A stretch of 45,660 nt of DNA from Deltaproteobacteria bacterium (GTDB lineage: Bacteria; Desulfobacterota; Syntrophobacteria; Syntrophobacterales; Syntrophobacteraceae). Shown here piece after piece: positions 8,601 to 15,494 of this stretch. The first letter of the stretch is position 1; each line of letters begins with the position of its first letter. The notes below the pieces were generated by a model. The model ran no database searches. It had not been told where the DNA came from and saw only the letters and a program-made list of their open reading frames with translations. The stretch spans positions 1 to 45,660 of the forward strand of contig JAJYDE010000033.1 in assembly GCA_021777755.1 (NCBI GenBank), read 5' to 3'. The position numbers and the translations under genes were made by a program.

Positions 8601-9567
8601 TGCGGTAGTTTTCAACGATCTTGAGGTTTGTGCCCAAAATCTTGTTCATGGCGTTCATCGCCGCGGTGTAGGCCTTTTTTAAAAACCGGTAGGCAAAGTC
8701 CTGGGCTATCTGGCCTTCCATGGTAAGATCGGTGTCGGTGAAGGTGCCAACAAGGGTGCTCTGGCCAAAGCGCGGCTGATAGAGCCGGTTTGGGAACCCT
8801 ACGAAATAGCGCAGAAACTCGTCGGAGAGTTCTCTTATGTTTTCGATCGAATGGCTCTTTATGAAGCCGTCGCCGATGACCATGCAGGGGAGCATCACCT
8901 GGCGCAGTTCGGCCACTTTGAAGGCCACCGGCAGAAGATCGTGAAGCTCCTGGTTGTCGCAGGAAACCAGTTGCGCCCACCCGGCGTTTCGCACCCCGTA
9001 GAAGTCTGTGTGGCCGCCATGAATGCTCAAAGACCCCTTGTTCACCTCCCGGGCCATGATGCTCATGATCACCGGGAGCCTCTTGCCGGCAACCGAGAAA
9101 AGATTTTTCGTCTTGAGCACCAACCCCTGGGAGGAGGAGTTGTCCACATAACGGCCCCCCTGGGTGGCCATGGCCTCGACGGCCGCGATGGCCGAAAGCT
9201 CGTCGCTTGGCTGAAAATACATCAGTTCATGGCCGAAAAGATTTTTCACCCCGTTTGAGGCCGCTTTTGCAAATTCTTCGGCAATCGGCGTCGAAGGGGT
9301 TATGGGGTAGCCGCACAAACCGTCCACCAGGCGTGTAAGCACCGATAAAACCGCGTGGTTGCCGTCCATGATAAGCTCTTTTCGCTTTCTCATGGCTGCA
9401 AGCCGGTCCGCGGGTATCGAGGCGGGATCAAAATCGAAAAGGGCCTTGGCGTCAAATCTTTCCCATTCCTTCATCCAGTCCAACTGAACGGTGCTTTTTC
9501 TGCTTCGCTGCAACTGGTAATAGGGAAGACGCTCCGTTAAAAGGTCCATGCCGGTTTTCGCATTCAT
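5683..9567 (-). CDS. Fused 2-oxoacid (pyruvate):ferredoxin oxidoreductase
   Basis: A 1294-residue single-chain PFOR with the domain order of NifJ-type enzymes. The alpha part has GYPITPSTPIAEEF near residue 87. The gamma part has GIGAEGVKTALETAAY near 495. A double [4Fe-4S] ferredoxin domain follows (CTMCGICTASCP near 805 and CKGCGICEQVCP near 860), then the TPP domain. The TPP domain starts with CPGCGEGAI near 930 and has GDGAIYDIGNGPFNYALG followed by NNEGYMNTG near 1050-1083. It converts pyruvate + CoA to acetyl-CoA + CO2 with reduction of ferredoxin, or the reverse. Two things set it apart from typical NifJ: an N-terminal extension of about 65 residues and an Ala/Pro-rich linker near 700-750 before the ferredoxin part. 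AGGAG is 11 bases upstream of the ATG. It precedes the PPDK-like gene and is divergent from the NuoE/F/G-like module. Pyruvate as substrate is inferred. Confidence 0.88.
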   Translation of the reverse strand: MNAKTGMDLLTERLPYYQLQRSRKSTVQLDWMKEWERFDAKALFDFDPASIPADRLAAMRKRKELIMDGNHAVLSVLTRLVDGLCGYPITPSTPIAEEFAKAASNGVKNLFGHELMYFQPSDELSAIAAVEAMATQGGRYVDNSSSQGLVLKTKNLFSVAGKRLPVIMSIMAREVNKGSLSIHGGHTDFYGVRNAGWAQLVSCDNQELHDLLPVAFKVAELRQVMLPCMVIGDGFIKSHSIENIRELSDEFLRYFVGFPNRLYQPRFGQSTLVGTFTDTDLTMEGQIAQDFAYRFLKKAYTAAMNAMNKILGTNLKIVENYRTDDADMVVVIMGSGAGVVKDVVDYYRNVRGWKVGVVRPVLFAPPCYEEIAYGLRNAKAVTVLERSGMAHNQLLLGDVEAALQVSMRAGREGKPEHHIYSRDGMPTLLHGVYGLGSKDFNKYDAGAVIENMRACIDKSGGKIVRDFFAGVEGPYTLAPRPLPGYVEREVGMTFIGIGAEGVKTALETAAYIYSEDCGAQRKYVQSGARYGAARKGGAVFMNLRISDSPIRNSSELTERDVLAFFNEKFLLDQILREYVGGIKEKGLFIVNTSRSSEELLASFPQEIRELITKKQIRLVAFDATAAALKHLNRNLPGTAILGLINSQRGIIGEKDFEERVGNILRGKLGKKKGMEIIDSNLSLLRFGASMAVDAVPACTGGLAEADASAPAPFAPPLAEDFGQGPGSAGLHAELTEKDELGTIKPPNLWDDYESFFQKEMVKPISEGRKVPWDHFLPVVPGGTSKYRDMSFIGSQLPVYDASKCTMCGICTASCPDSALYSTITDHPLPQEAQRYFKSIKKAPGGLPWERFALNINVVQEACKGCGICEQVCPANALRMVAKTEVKPTDFLPPQYKEFDRTSDAAPYVDTLPLMQQVLFVFSKMYPGRHTLCPGCGEGAISLLTFFAAESLRNHPQGIATFYQGIKVLSDKHRDDIEHMLDHGFNIYCINSTGCDEVSELTNPFNSRIYQAGHYGFGTASAAALGAKFSLDQAYINGFKDVLTKIIVFAGDGAIYDIGNGPFNYALGESYDITWVIFNNEGYMNTGAQKSGATRFGTDRSTSPIGNRYAGKTTLHRRIMAQATSISHVYTAKLSIDNPQYAIKILKEAIAYNGPSVVEFFSACPQGQQAPDWAGPLISRMMVESRKWQIAVRRPFQRLDISANPDPDKIYPIRGKSFKKGLSRDPATFYDVVSMLGQYNQHIKTQKGEIMPEIIQVNETVSLFRWLRAQYLAGYRDTMPTEDEVEKIVAERYRA

Positions 9568-9816
9568 AGTGATGCACTCCTGAAGGAATCAAGTTTTTTT
9601 TGTGGAGCAAAAGGCAACGGGTGCGGGAGCAAACGAGGTTCCATCGCGAAGAGGTGGTGGAGCACCCGAGTATGGAAGTTTAACCATGAACCTTAAATTG
9701 GGAAAGGGTTCATTGTTTGCCCGAGGACCTGATCACAGGTGCATCGAGTCGAAACGTCCCGCAAAGAATCAGGGCTACATTAAAAGAAAGGCGGAAGTCA
9801 AAGAGAAAACATTCAC
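9568..9816. other. Intergenic region between divergent PFOR and diaphorase operons
   Basis: About 250 bases hold no gene I can support. An open frame at 9602-9820 has no ribosome-binding site and a biased, low-complexity translation. The right-hand end leads into the promoter and palindrome listed next; the left end must contain the PFOR promoter, which I could not place. Confidence 0.5.
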
Positions 9817-9845
9817 TTGACGGCGGCCCCCGGGGGTGGTAAAAG
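9817..9845 (+). promoter_or_regulatory. Sigma70-type promoter of the RHH-NuoE operon
   Basis: TTGACG at 9817-9822 and TAAAAG at 9840-9845 are separated by exactly 17 bases. They match the -35 consensus in five of six positions and the -10 in four of six. The predicted transcript would start close to 9850-9853, inside the palindrome listed next, about 30 bases before the start codon at 9882. Confidence 0.55.
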
Positions 9846-9849
9846 GCGC

Positions 9850-9864
9850 GTTAAACAGTTTAAC
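9850..9864. promoter_or_regulatory. Candidate operator: 15-bp perfect palindrome
   Basis: GTTAAAC-A-GTTTAAC is a perfect 7-1-7 inverted repeat lying directly downstream of the predicted -10 element and over the expected transcription start. A repressor bound here would block initiation. The gene that follows encodes a ribbon-helix-helix DNA-binding domain, so autoregulation is the simplest reading. This is an inference from position and symmetry. Confidence 0.6.
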
Positions 9865-9881
9865 CCGGAAAGGGGGCCGCA

Positions 9882-10598
9882 ATGGACAAGGCAAAGACCC
9901 GTATGGTTGGCGTTAGGGTAAATAAAGATCAAGAGAAGATGCTCTCCAAACTTCAGGAAAAATCCAAACTGACCAAATCCGAACTTCTTCTAAAGGGGTT
10001 GGAGACTCTGGCCGAATATTCCGATCTGGGGCAGCAGCACCTGCCGATGCAAACCGAGCTTGAACGGCTCGAAAAACAGGCTGTGCACCATCTGGCCAGT
10101 CTAAAGCAGATTCGGCGAAAAGAGGAGGCCATAAAGGACTTCATTCGCGAGATCCGGCAGGTCGATGAGATCATCGACAAACACGGGGCGGACTCAAGCA
10201 TGCTCATCCAGATTTTGCTCGATGTGCAAAAGCAGATGCACTGGCTCTCCAAGCCTTCACTGGTGTGGATATCCGAGCGACTCCAGGTGCCCATGACCAG
10301 GATAATGCAGATCGCGTCGTTTTACACCATGTTCAGCCTCGAGCCTCAGGGCCGCCAGACCGTCCAGGTTTGCATGGGCACGGCCTGTCACGTAAGGGGC
10401 TCAAACGAACTGCTGGCCAGGACGGAATCGGTTTTGAACTTGAAGCCGGGGCAAACCGACGCGGACATGAAGTTCACCTTGAAGACGGTCAATTGCCTGG
10501 GCTGTTGTGCTCTGGGGCCGGTAATGACCGTCGGGGGCGCCTATCACAGCAATCCGTCGGTGGCGGAATTGAAAGAGCTGGTTGACGAGCAGAAATAA
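9882..10598 (+). CDS. Ribbon-helix-helix domain fused to NuoE/HydC-like [2Fe-2S] subunit
   Basis: A 238-residue protein with two parts. Residues 100-238 are a NADH dehydrogenase 24-kDa (NuoE/HndA/HydC) subunit: a helical bundle, SEVRLQ-like ISERLQVPMTRIMQIASFYT, then a thioredoxin-like fold with [2Fe-2S] ligands C164, C169, C205 and C209 (CMGTACH and CLGCCALGP). Residues 7-45 are extra. RMVGVRVNKDQEKMLSKLQ followed by KLTKSELLLKGLETL has the strand-helix-helix pattern of CopG/Arc-type ribbon-helix-helix DNA-binding domains, and a charged, coiled-coil-like helix (55-100) links the two. Normal NuoE proteins lack such a domain. The ATG has AAGGGGG six bases upstream. It is the first gene of a three-gene operon whose promoter holds a perfect palindrome, so the subunit may also act as a redox-responsive regulator. 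DNA binding is inferred. Confidence 0.88.
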   Translation: MDKAKTRMVGVRVNKDQEKMLSKLQEKSKLTKSELLLKGLETLAEYSDLGQQHLPMQTELERLEKQAVHHLASLKQIRRKEEAIKDFIREIRQVDEIIDKHGADSSMLIQILLDVQKQMHWLSKPSLVWISERLQVPMTRIMQIASFYTMFSLEPQGRQTVQVCMGTACHVRGSNELLARTESVLNLKPGQTDADMKFTLKTVNCLGCCALGPVMTVGGAYHSNPSVAELKELVDEQK

Positions 10599-10618
10599 TC
10601 TAATTTGAGGATGGAACA

Positions 10619-12550
10619 ATGAAAAAACTCAAGTCCGTCGTTGCGCTTAAGCAGTTCCAGGAGGGATTGCTGGCGGAGCAAAAGGGGATCAAGAAATCGA
10701 TCGCTATTTGCGAAGGCACGGGTTGCCATGCATACAAGTCCGGAGCGGTTGCCGATACGTTCGAAAACGAGATCCGGCGGCGCGGCCTGGAAGGGCGGAT
10801 AATCATACGCCGCACGGGGTGCCACGGTTTTTGCGAGCGAGGACCGATGGCCAAGATTTTCCCGGAAAAGGTCTTCTATTTTCAGGTAAAGCCCGAGGAT
10901 GTCCCCGAGATAGTCGAAGCGACCATTTTGAAGGGCGAGTTGGTCGACCGGCTTCTTTTCCTGGATGAAAAGACGGGGAAAAGATGCGCCTACCAGGACG
11001 AGATCCCTTTCTACATGCTGCAAAACCAGGTCGTTTTCGGCAATAACTTCATGATCAGCCCCCGCAGCATCGAAGACTACATCGCGGCGGGAGGCTATTC
11101 GGCCCTGGCCAAGGCGCTTTCGACCATGTCGCCGGTCGATGTGCTCGAAGAAATCAAAAAGTCCGGTCTTCGCGGCCGAGGTGGTGGAGGATTTCCGGCC
11201 GGAATAAAGTGGGAGACCACGCGCAATGCCCCCGGAGACCCCAAGTACGTCATCGTAAACGCCGACGAGGGCGACCCCGGGGCCTACATGGACCGATCGA
11301 TTCTTGAGGGCAATCCCCACAGTGTTTTGGAAGGATTGATGCTGGGCGCCTTTGCCATAGGCTCGACCAAGGGGTTTGTGTATGTGCGCCAGGAATATAC
11401 CATCGCCATCGAAAACCTGCCCGTCGCTATCGAGCAGGCAAAGCAACTGGGCCTTTTGGGTGAAAATATCCTTGGAACCGACTTCAGCTTCGATGTGATG
11501 ATTCACCAGGGGGCGGGGGCTTTCGTCTCGGGTGAGTCGAGCGCGCTTATGAGCGCCATCGAGGGGCGCGTGGGTGAACCTCGTCCGAAGTACATCCGAA
11601 CCGCGGTAAAAGGGGTCTGGGACAAACCGAGCAATCTCAACAACGTGGAAACCTGGGCCAATGTGCCCCTGATCATCAACAACGGCTCGGAGTGGTTCCG
11701 CTCGCTTGGCACCGAGGGCAGCAAGGGCACAAAGATCTTCTCCCTGGTGGGCAAGGTCAAATACACCGGGTTGGTCGAAGTCCCGATGGGGGTCTCCGTG
11801 CGCCAGATCGTCTATGATATAGGCGGGGGCATCAGAAACGACCGAAAGTTCAAAGCGGTCCAGACCGGCGGGCCTTCGGGCGGTTGTATTCCGGAAAAAT
11901 TCCTCGATCTGCCGGTGGATTTCGACGAACTGAGCCAGGTCGGCTCCATGATGGGTTCGGGCGGCATGATCGTCATGGACGAAGACACCTGCATGGTGGA
12001 CGTGGCCAAATACTTCACAAATTTTCTGGCCGATGAATCCTGCGGCAAATGCGTACCGTGCCGTGAAGGACTGAGGCAGATGAAGCGCATTCTAACGGAC
12101 ATCACCGAGGGCAGGGGAGAGCCGGCCGATCTTGAAACCCTGGAGGAACTTGGCGCGTTCATGAAAGACGCCTCCTTGTGTGCCCTGGGGCAGACGGCGG
12201 CAAATCCGGTGCTTAGCACCCTCAACTATTTCCGGGACGAATACGAGGCGCACGTACGCGACAAGAAATGTCCGGCACGGGTCTGCCGCGAACTAATCGT
12301 GTTCCATATCGACCCGCGGAAGTGCTCCGGCTGTGGAACCTGCCGCAAGCAGTGTCCGACCAACGCCATTTCGGGGGACAAGAAAATCGTTCATATAGTG
12401 GACCAGGAAAAATGCATCAAATGCGGAACCTGTTTTCAGGTTTGTCCTGCGCGCTTTAGCGCTGTTACCCGGTTGCCCGGCGGACCCGCGCCCGCGCCGG
12501 TTCCCTACGGGACCGCAGTTGTGCAAAAAGCAAAGGGGGAAAGCAAATGA
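10619..12550 (+). CDS. NuoF/HydB-like NADH-oxidising flavin subunit
   Basis: A 643-residue protein in the arrangement of HydB/HndC of NAD(P)-linked hydrogenases. First comes a thioredoxin-like [2Fe-2S] domain (C31, C36, C68, C72). Then the FMN- and NADH-binding 51-kDa domain: GLRGRGGGGFPAGIKWE, NADEGDPGAYMDRSILEG and ESSALMSAIEGRVGEPRPK. The NADH-4Fe4S domain has ESCGKCVPCREG near residue 474 and a further Cys in SLCALGQ. Last is a C-terminal double ferredoxin (CSGCGTCRKQCP near 569, CIKCGTCFQVCP near 598). It exchanges hydride between NAD(H) and one-electron iron-sulfur carriers in the cytoplasm, possibly with flavin-based bifurcation. It starts 20 bases after the NuoE-like gene and overlaps the next gene by four bases (ATGA). 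Confidence 0.92.
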   Translation: MKKLKSVVALKQFQEGLLAEQKGIKKSIAICEGTGCHAYKSGAVADTFENEIRRRGLEGRIIIRRTGCHGFCERGPMAKIFPEKVFYFQVKPEDVPEIVEATILKGELVDRLLFLDEKTGKRCAYQDEIPFYMLQNQVVFGNNFMISPRSIEDYIAAGGYSALAKALSTMSPVDVLEEIKKSGLRGRGGGGFPAGIKWETTRNAPGDPKYVIVNADEGDPGAYMDRSILEGNPHSVLEGLMLGAFAIGSTKGFVYVRQEYTIAIENLPVAIEQAKQLGLLGENILGTDFSFDVMIHQGAGAFVSGESSALMSAIEGRVGEPRPKYIRTAVKGVWDKPSNLNNVETWANVPLIINNGSEWFRSLGTEGSKGTKIFSLVGKVKYTGLVEVPMGVSVRQIVYDIGGGIRNDRKFKAVQTGGPSGGCIPEKFLDLPVDFDELSQVGSMMGSGGMIVMDEDTCMVDVAKYFTNFLADESCGKCVPCREGLRQMKRILTDITEGRGEPADLETLEELGAFMKDASLCALGQTAANPVLSTLNYFRDEYEAHVRDKKCPARVCRELIVFHIDPRKCSGCGTCRKQCPTNAISGDKKIVHIVDQEKCIKCGTCFQVCPARFSAVTRLPGGPAPAPVPYGTAVVQKAKGESK

Positions 12551-13134
12551 ATACCGTCACCCTTAAAATAAACGGTCGGGAAGTCACGGCCAAGGAAGGC
12601 ACGAGCGTTTTGGAAGCGGCCAGGTCCCTGGGGATAGATATCCCCACACTGTGCGCCTACGAGGAATTGGAGTCCGCGGGTGTTTGCCGGCTGTGCATGG
12701 TGGAAATCACCAGAGGCAAGAAAACCCGCCTGGTGACTTCCTGCGTCTACCCGGTCGAAAACGGCCTCGAGGTCCAAACCGAAACCGACAGGGTCAATAA
12801 CATCCGGCGGATGCTGATCGAACTGCTCTTGCCCGTGGCCCCGTCGGGCCCGATAAACGCTCTTGCCAAACGCTTCGGAGTGGAAAAGTCGCGCTTCAAG
12901 CTGGAGGGGCCAAAAGAGGCGCCCACCAACTGCAGCCTGTGCGGTCTGTGCGTGCGCTATTGCGAGCAGGTGAAGGGGGAACACGCGGTCGGTTTTCTTG
13001 GCCGGGGTGTAAACCGGAAGGTGGCGCTCATGGCCGATAAGGGCGACGAGTGCGCTTTTTGCCGCCAGTGTTACAGCCTTTGCAACTCGGGTCGGTTTGT
13101 GGAAATGGCCGAGGTATTTCCCGACCAGCCCTGA
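12547..13134 (+). CDS. NuoG/HydA N-terminal-like iron-sulfur subunit without catalytic domain
   Basis: A 195-residue protein with only the electron-transfer front part of NuoG or of the iron-only hydrogenase HydA. A plant-type [2Fe-2S] domain has ligands C36, C47, C50 and C66. A double [4Fe-4S] ferredoxin domain follows, with C129/C132/C135/C139 and C169/C172/C175/C179, both CX2CX2CX3C. The HX3CX2CX5C cluster motif of NuoG and the H-cluster domain of hydrogenases are missing, and the strong terminator just downstream shows the gene is not cut. The trimer is therefore a diaphorase that must pass electrons to a partner encoded elsewhere, or to ferredoxin. Such short subunits are known beside formate dehydrogenases and Hdr-type complexes in syntrophs. 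The divergent PFOR is the nearest ferredoxin-using enzyme. Confidence 0.87.
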   Translation: MNTVTLKINGREVTAKEGTSVLEAARSLGIDIPTLCAYEELESAGVCRLCMVEITRGKKTRLVTSCVYPVENGLEVQTETDRVNNIRRMLIELLLPVAPSGPINALAKRFGVEKSRFKLEGPKEAPTNCSLCGLCVRYCEQVKGEHAVGFLGRGVNRKVALMADKGDECAFCRQCYSLCNSGRFVEMAEVFPDQP

Positions 13135-13159
13135 TCTTTTCTGCCGACAGGTATCGGCG

Positions 13160-13200
13160 CGGGGTGCGCGGGGCCTTTGGCCGGCGCACCCCGTTTTTTT
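13160..13200 (+). terminator. Rho-independent terminator of the diaphorase operon
   Basis: Arms 13160-13169 (CGGGGTGCGC) and 13184-13193 (GCGCACCCCG) form a ten-pair GC-rich stem followed by seven T at 13194-13200. It lies 25 bases after the last stop codon of the operon and just before the end of the opposing lipoprotein gene. Confidence 0.92.
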
Positions 13201-13207
13201 ATGTCTA

Positions 13208-13870
13208 TCAGGGTCTGATATGCACCGGGGTGCCTACCGAAGCGATCTTGAAAAGCTCTTGGAGATCACTTCTGTAGAGTTCGATTCCGCCCTTGGCCTC
13301 GTTATCCGGCTTGTCTAAAGCGTAAATCGAGACTTGCCCGCCCAGGCTGGTATCCGGGGACGGCGGCGTTTTCAACTCGCCTGCCAAAAGTATCTTCTTG
13401 AACCGCATGGGGGATATGACCCCCGACAAAAGCGCCTGCTGCGCGTGCGCCTTGTCGGGGTAGTCGATCACAAGCGCTTTGGGGCCCGAGGGAGCTTTGC
13501 CGCAAATGAAAAAATCGCCCTCCGGGGTGCGACCGTCGCCCGCCTTGAGCTTGTCGCCCACCGGGTGAAGCCCGAGCGTTATCGGATAATCGCGGACCAC
13601 CACGTTGGATTGCACGACGTAAAGACGCCGCTTTTCCTTGTAAATGTAAATCTCGGGACTGCTCAGTTCGGAGACGAGGGTGAGATAATCCACCCTGACG
13701 GGTTCCTTCGCCGGTGCGGCCGTTCGATGGGCTGAGGCTTCACTTTGTTTTTTCCCGTTCGATCTGGAGGAATCGAACGCCGCGTCCGGTCTTTGAACGG
13801 AACAACCTGAAATCACCGTAACGATCACGCAGAGGAAGATGAGCCTTCCCGGCAAAAAATCCCCCCGCAT
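13208..13870 (-). CDS. Lipoprotein with degenerate L,D-transpeptidase (YkuD) fold
   Basis: A 220-residue protein with a lipoprotein signal (lipobox VISGC, Cys23), then a low-complexity linker and a YkuD-like domain. IYIYKEKRRLYVVQ, DYPITLGLHPVGDK and DGRTPEGDFFI are the usual start of this fold, and the end (LQELFKIASVGTPVHI) is also standard. The catalytic region is destroyed. Where active enzymes have IHG the sequence has IYA (around 182-184), and where they have SHGCIR it has AKGGIE (192-197), so the His and the nucleophilic Cys are gone. It is probably a peptidoglycan-binding or scaffolding pseudoenzyme at a membrane. The start at 13870 has GGGGGGAAACT upstream. It lies 91 bp behind pilQ on the same strand, possibly in the same transcript, which would fit a role in anchoring the pilus machine in the cell wall. 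Confidence 0.82.
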   Translation of the reverse strand: MRGDFLPGRLIFLCVIVTVISGCSVQRPDAAFDSSRSNGKKQSEASAHRTAAPAKEPVRVDYLTLVSELSSPEIYIYKEKRRLYVVQSNVVVRDYPITLGLHPVGDKLKAGDGRTPEGDFFICGKAPSGPKALVIDYPDKAHAQQALLSGVISPMRFKKILLAGELKTPPSPDTSLGGQVSIYALDKPDNEAKGGIELYRSDLQELFKIASVGTPVHIRP

Positions 13871-13961
13871 AGTTTCCCCCCTCTGTAGTCCAAAAGTATC
13901 GTAATTTGCGAATTTAACGATATTACACAGCCCTGAGGGTCGCAGCAAGACTAAAAACAGA

Positions 13962-15407
13962 TTAAGAAGTTTTTGAAAAGGGCGTTGTCGGTTCAACAAT
14001 TTTCGGGCTGATGAAAATCAGAAGTTCGTTTTTCCTGACGTCATTATCTTCTGTTTTAAACAGCCGCCCCAGGATCGGAATATCGGCAAAGCCCGGGGTC
14101 ATGGTATTGCCATAGCTGGACTGGTTGTTGATGATGCCGCCGATAACAACCACATTTCCGTTGGCAACGAGCAGTTCGGTTTTGATCTTTCTGGTGGAAA
14201 TGCCGGGTTCCTGGGCGCCGTTTCCGAGATTGTAAAGGGTTGCCTCAACGGTATCCTGCTTGGCGTCTATCTGCATCTTGATCTTGCGGTCCGGAGTGAT
14301 ATGAGGGGTGACATTGAGTTCGAGAGTGACGTCGTTGAAGGCCACGTTGGACACCCCGGTTTGCAGGCCGCTCACCTGCAGATAGGGGATCTCCTCACCC
14401 GAACTGATGGTGGCCTTGACGTTATCGAGGGTGAGAACCCTGGGTGCGGCGACGATTCGTGCCTCGGTCAGAGCCTGGAGCGCCTGGATTTGAAGATCTA
14501 TCTGGACAAGCGAGGTGCCGATCAGCCGTTGGAGATTCAGACCGAACAGGTTCCCGGTGGCGTTTGGCAGGTTGAAGGCGAAATTTGTTCCTGTGGGATT
14601 GACGGCACTTGCCCCGCTTACCGGGGGATTGTTGAAGCTGAAATTGACTCCAAGCGTTCTGGTGGCTTCACTTTGGATCGTTATGATTCGCGCTTCTATC
14701 AGGACCTGGGGAGTCGGGCGGTCGAGCCTTTGCAGCATGCTCCGCGCGTTGGAGATCCGCGCCGGGTAATCGGTATAAATGATGAGGCTGGTCCTTTTGT
14801 CAACGGAGACCTTCCCCTTGCTGCTCTTGCAGGCGGTGATCTTGGCGGCCAAATCGTCGGGAACGCCGAAGTTTACGGGAAAATATACCGTCGTAAGCTC
14901 CCCCTCGTCTTTGTATGTGTCGGCCAGGGCTTGTTTCGCCTTCAAGGCGTCCATCCTCTGTTGATATTCCTGGCGCATCTTGGACTCTTTGCCTATGATA
15001 ATGACGTTTTGGTTACGTTCCATCCCCAGGCCGTTCATGGAGAGTACCATGTCGAGAACCTGGTCCCACGGGACGTCTTTTACTTTGAGCGTTACCTTGC
15101 CGCTGACGTCTGGGTCCAGGACGATATTTTCGGAGGTGAGCTGGGAGATGAGCCGCAAGACATTCCTGATGTCGGCGTCCATAAGATCCAGGCTGATCTT
15201 TTTACCCGTATACTGTTTCTGCGTTCCATTGGAAACCGCTGGTCCCCCGGGCACGTTGGCCTGGAAATTCTGCATCGTGGCGTTGGAAGCTGATGAAAAA
15301 CCAGCCTGGGAGCGCGCCGCCGTGGAGTGCAGAAAGCCGCCCAGGCAAAGCGTCAGTCCCAAAATGACAGGAAAAGTGCCGGTCCAATTGTTTGCCTGCT
15401 TTCGCAT
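13962..15407 (-). CDS. pilQ: Type IV pilus secretin PilQ (short form)
   Basis: A 481-residue outer-membrane secretin. It has a signal peptide, then a secretin/TonB N-terminal domain (KISLDLMDADIRNVLRLISQ and VTLKVKDVPWDQVLDMVL) and an N1-type domain (TTVYFPVNFGVPDDL to LIIYTD). The C-terminal secretin core is VLIEARIITIQSEATRTLGVN, EARIVAAPRVLTLDN and a final NELLIFISPKIVEP. It forms the ring through which the pilus passes. At under 500 residues it lacks the AMIN (peptidoglycan-binding) domains that make most PilQ proteins 700 residues or longer. The start at 15407 has AGGGGGAACGC upstream; the open frame continues further, but without a signal peptide at its front. It follows pilO by 87 bp in a pilMNO-Q series. 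Confidence 0.93.
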   Translation of the reverse strand: MRKQANNWTGTFPVILGLTLCLGGFLHSTAARSQAGFSSASNATMQNFQANVPGGPAVSNGTQKQYTGKKISLDLMDADIRNVLRLISQLTSENIVLDPDVSGKVTLKVKDVPWDQVLDMVLSMNGLGMERNQNVIIIGKESKMRQEYQQRMDALKAKQALADTYKDEGELTTVYFPVNFGVPDDLAAKITACKSSKGKVSVDKRTSLIIYTDYPARISNARSMLQRLDRPTPQVLIEARIITIQSEATRTLGVNFSFNNPPVSGASAVNPTGTNFAFNLPNATGNLFGLNLQRLIGTSLVQIDLQIQALQALTEARIVAAPRVLTLDNVKATISSGEEIPYLQVSGLQTGVSNVAFNDVTLELNVTPHITPDRKIKMQIDAKQDTVEATLYNLGNGAQEPGISTRKIKTELLVANGNVVVIGGIINNQSSYGNTMTPGFADIPILGRLFKTEDNDVRKNELLIFISPKIVEPTTPFSKTS

Positions 15408-15494
15408 GCGTTCCCCCTGATGAACTATTTCAGTTCCATGATTGCAGGTTAAAAAATTACGAACCTGAATGCCTGACAAACGAAGCCGAACCAT

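Noticed and set aside
5626-9258. Several plus-strand frames of 100-190 residues across the fused PFOR
   Set aside because: They mirror the PFOR codons on the other strand and show no motifs.
9602-9820. A 72-residue frame in the PFOR/diaphorase spacer
   Set aside because: No ribosome-binding site, biased composition, and it runs into the promoter of the next gene.
9823-9880. GCGGCCCCC ... GGGGGCCGC inverted repeat around the operator as an RNA hairpin
   Set aside because: The left arm lies inside the predicted promoter spacer, so the transcript would not contain it.
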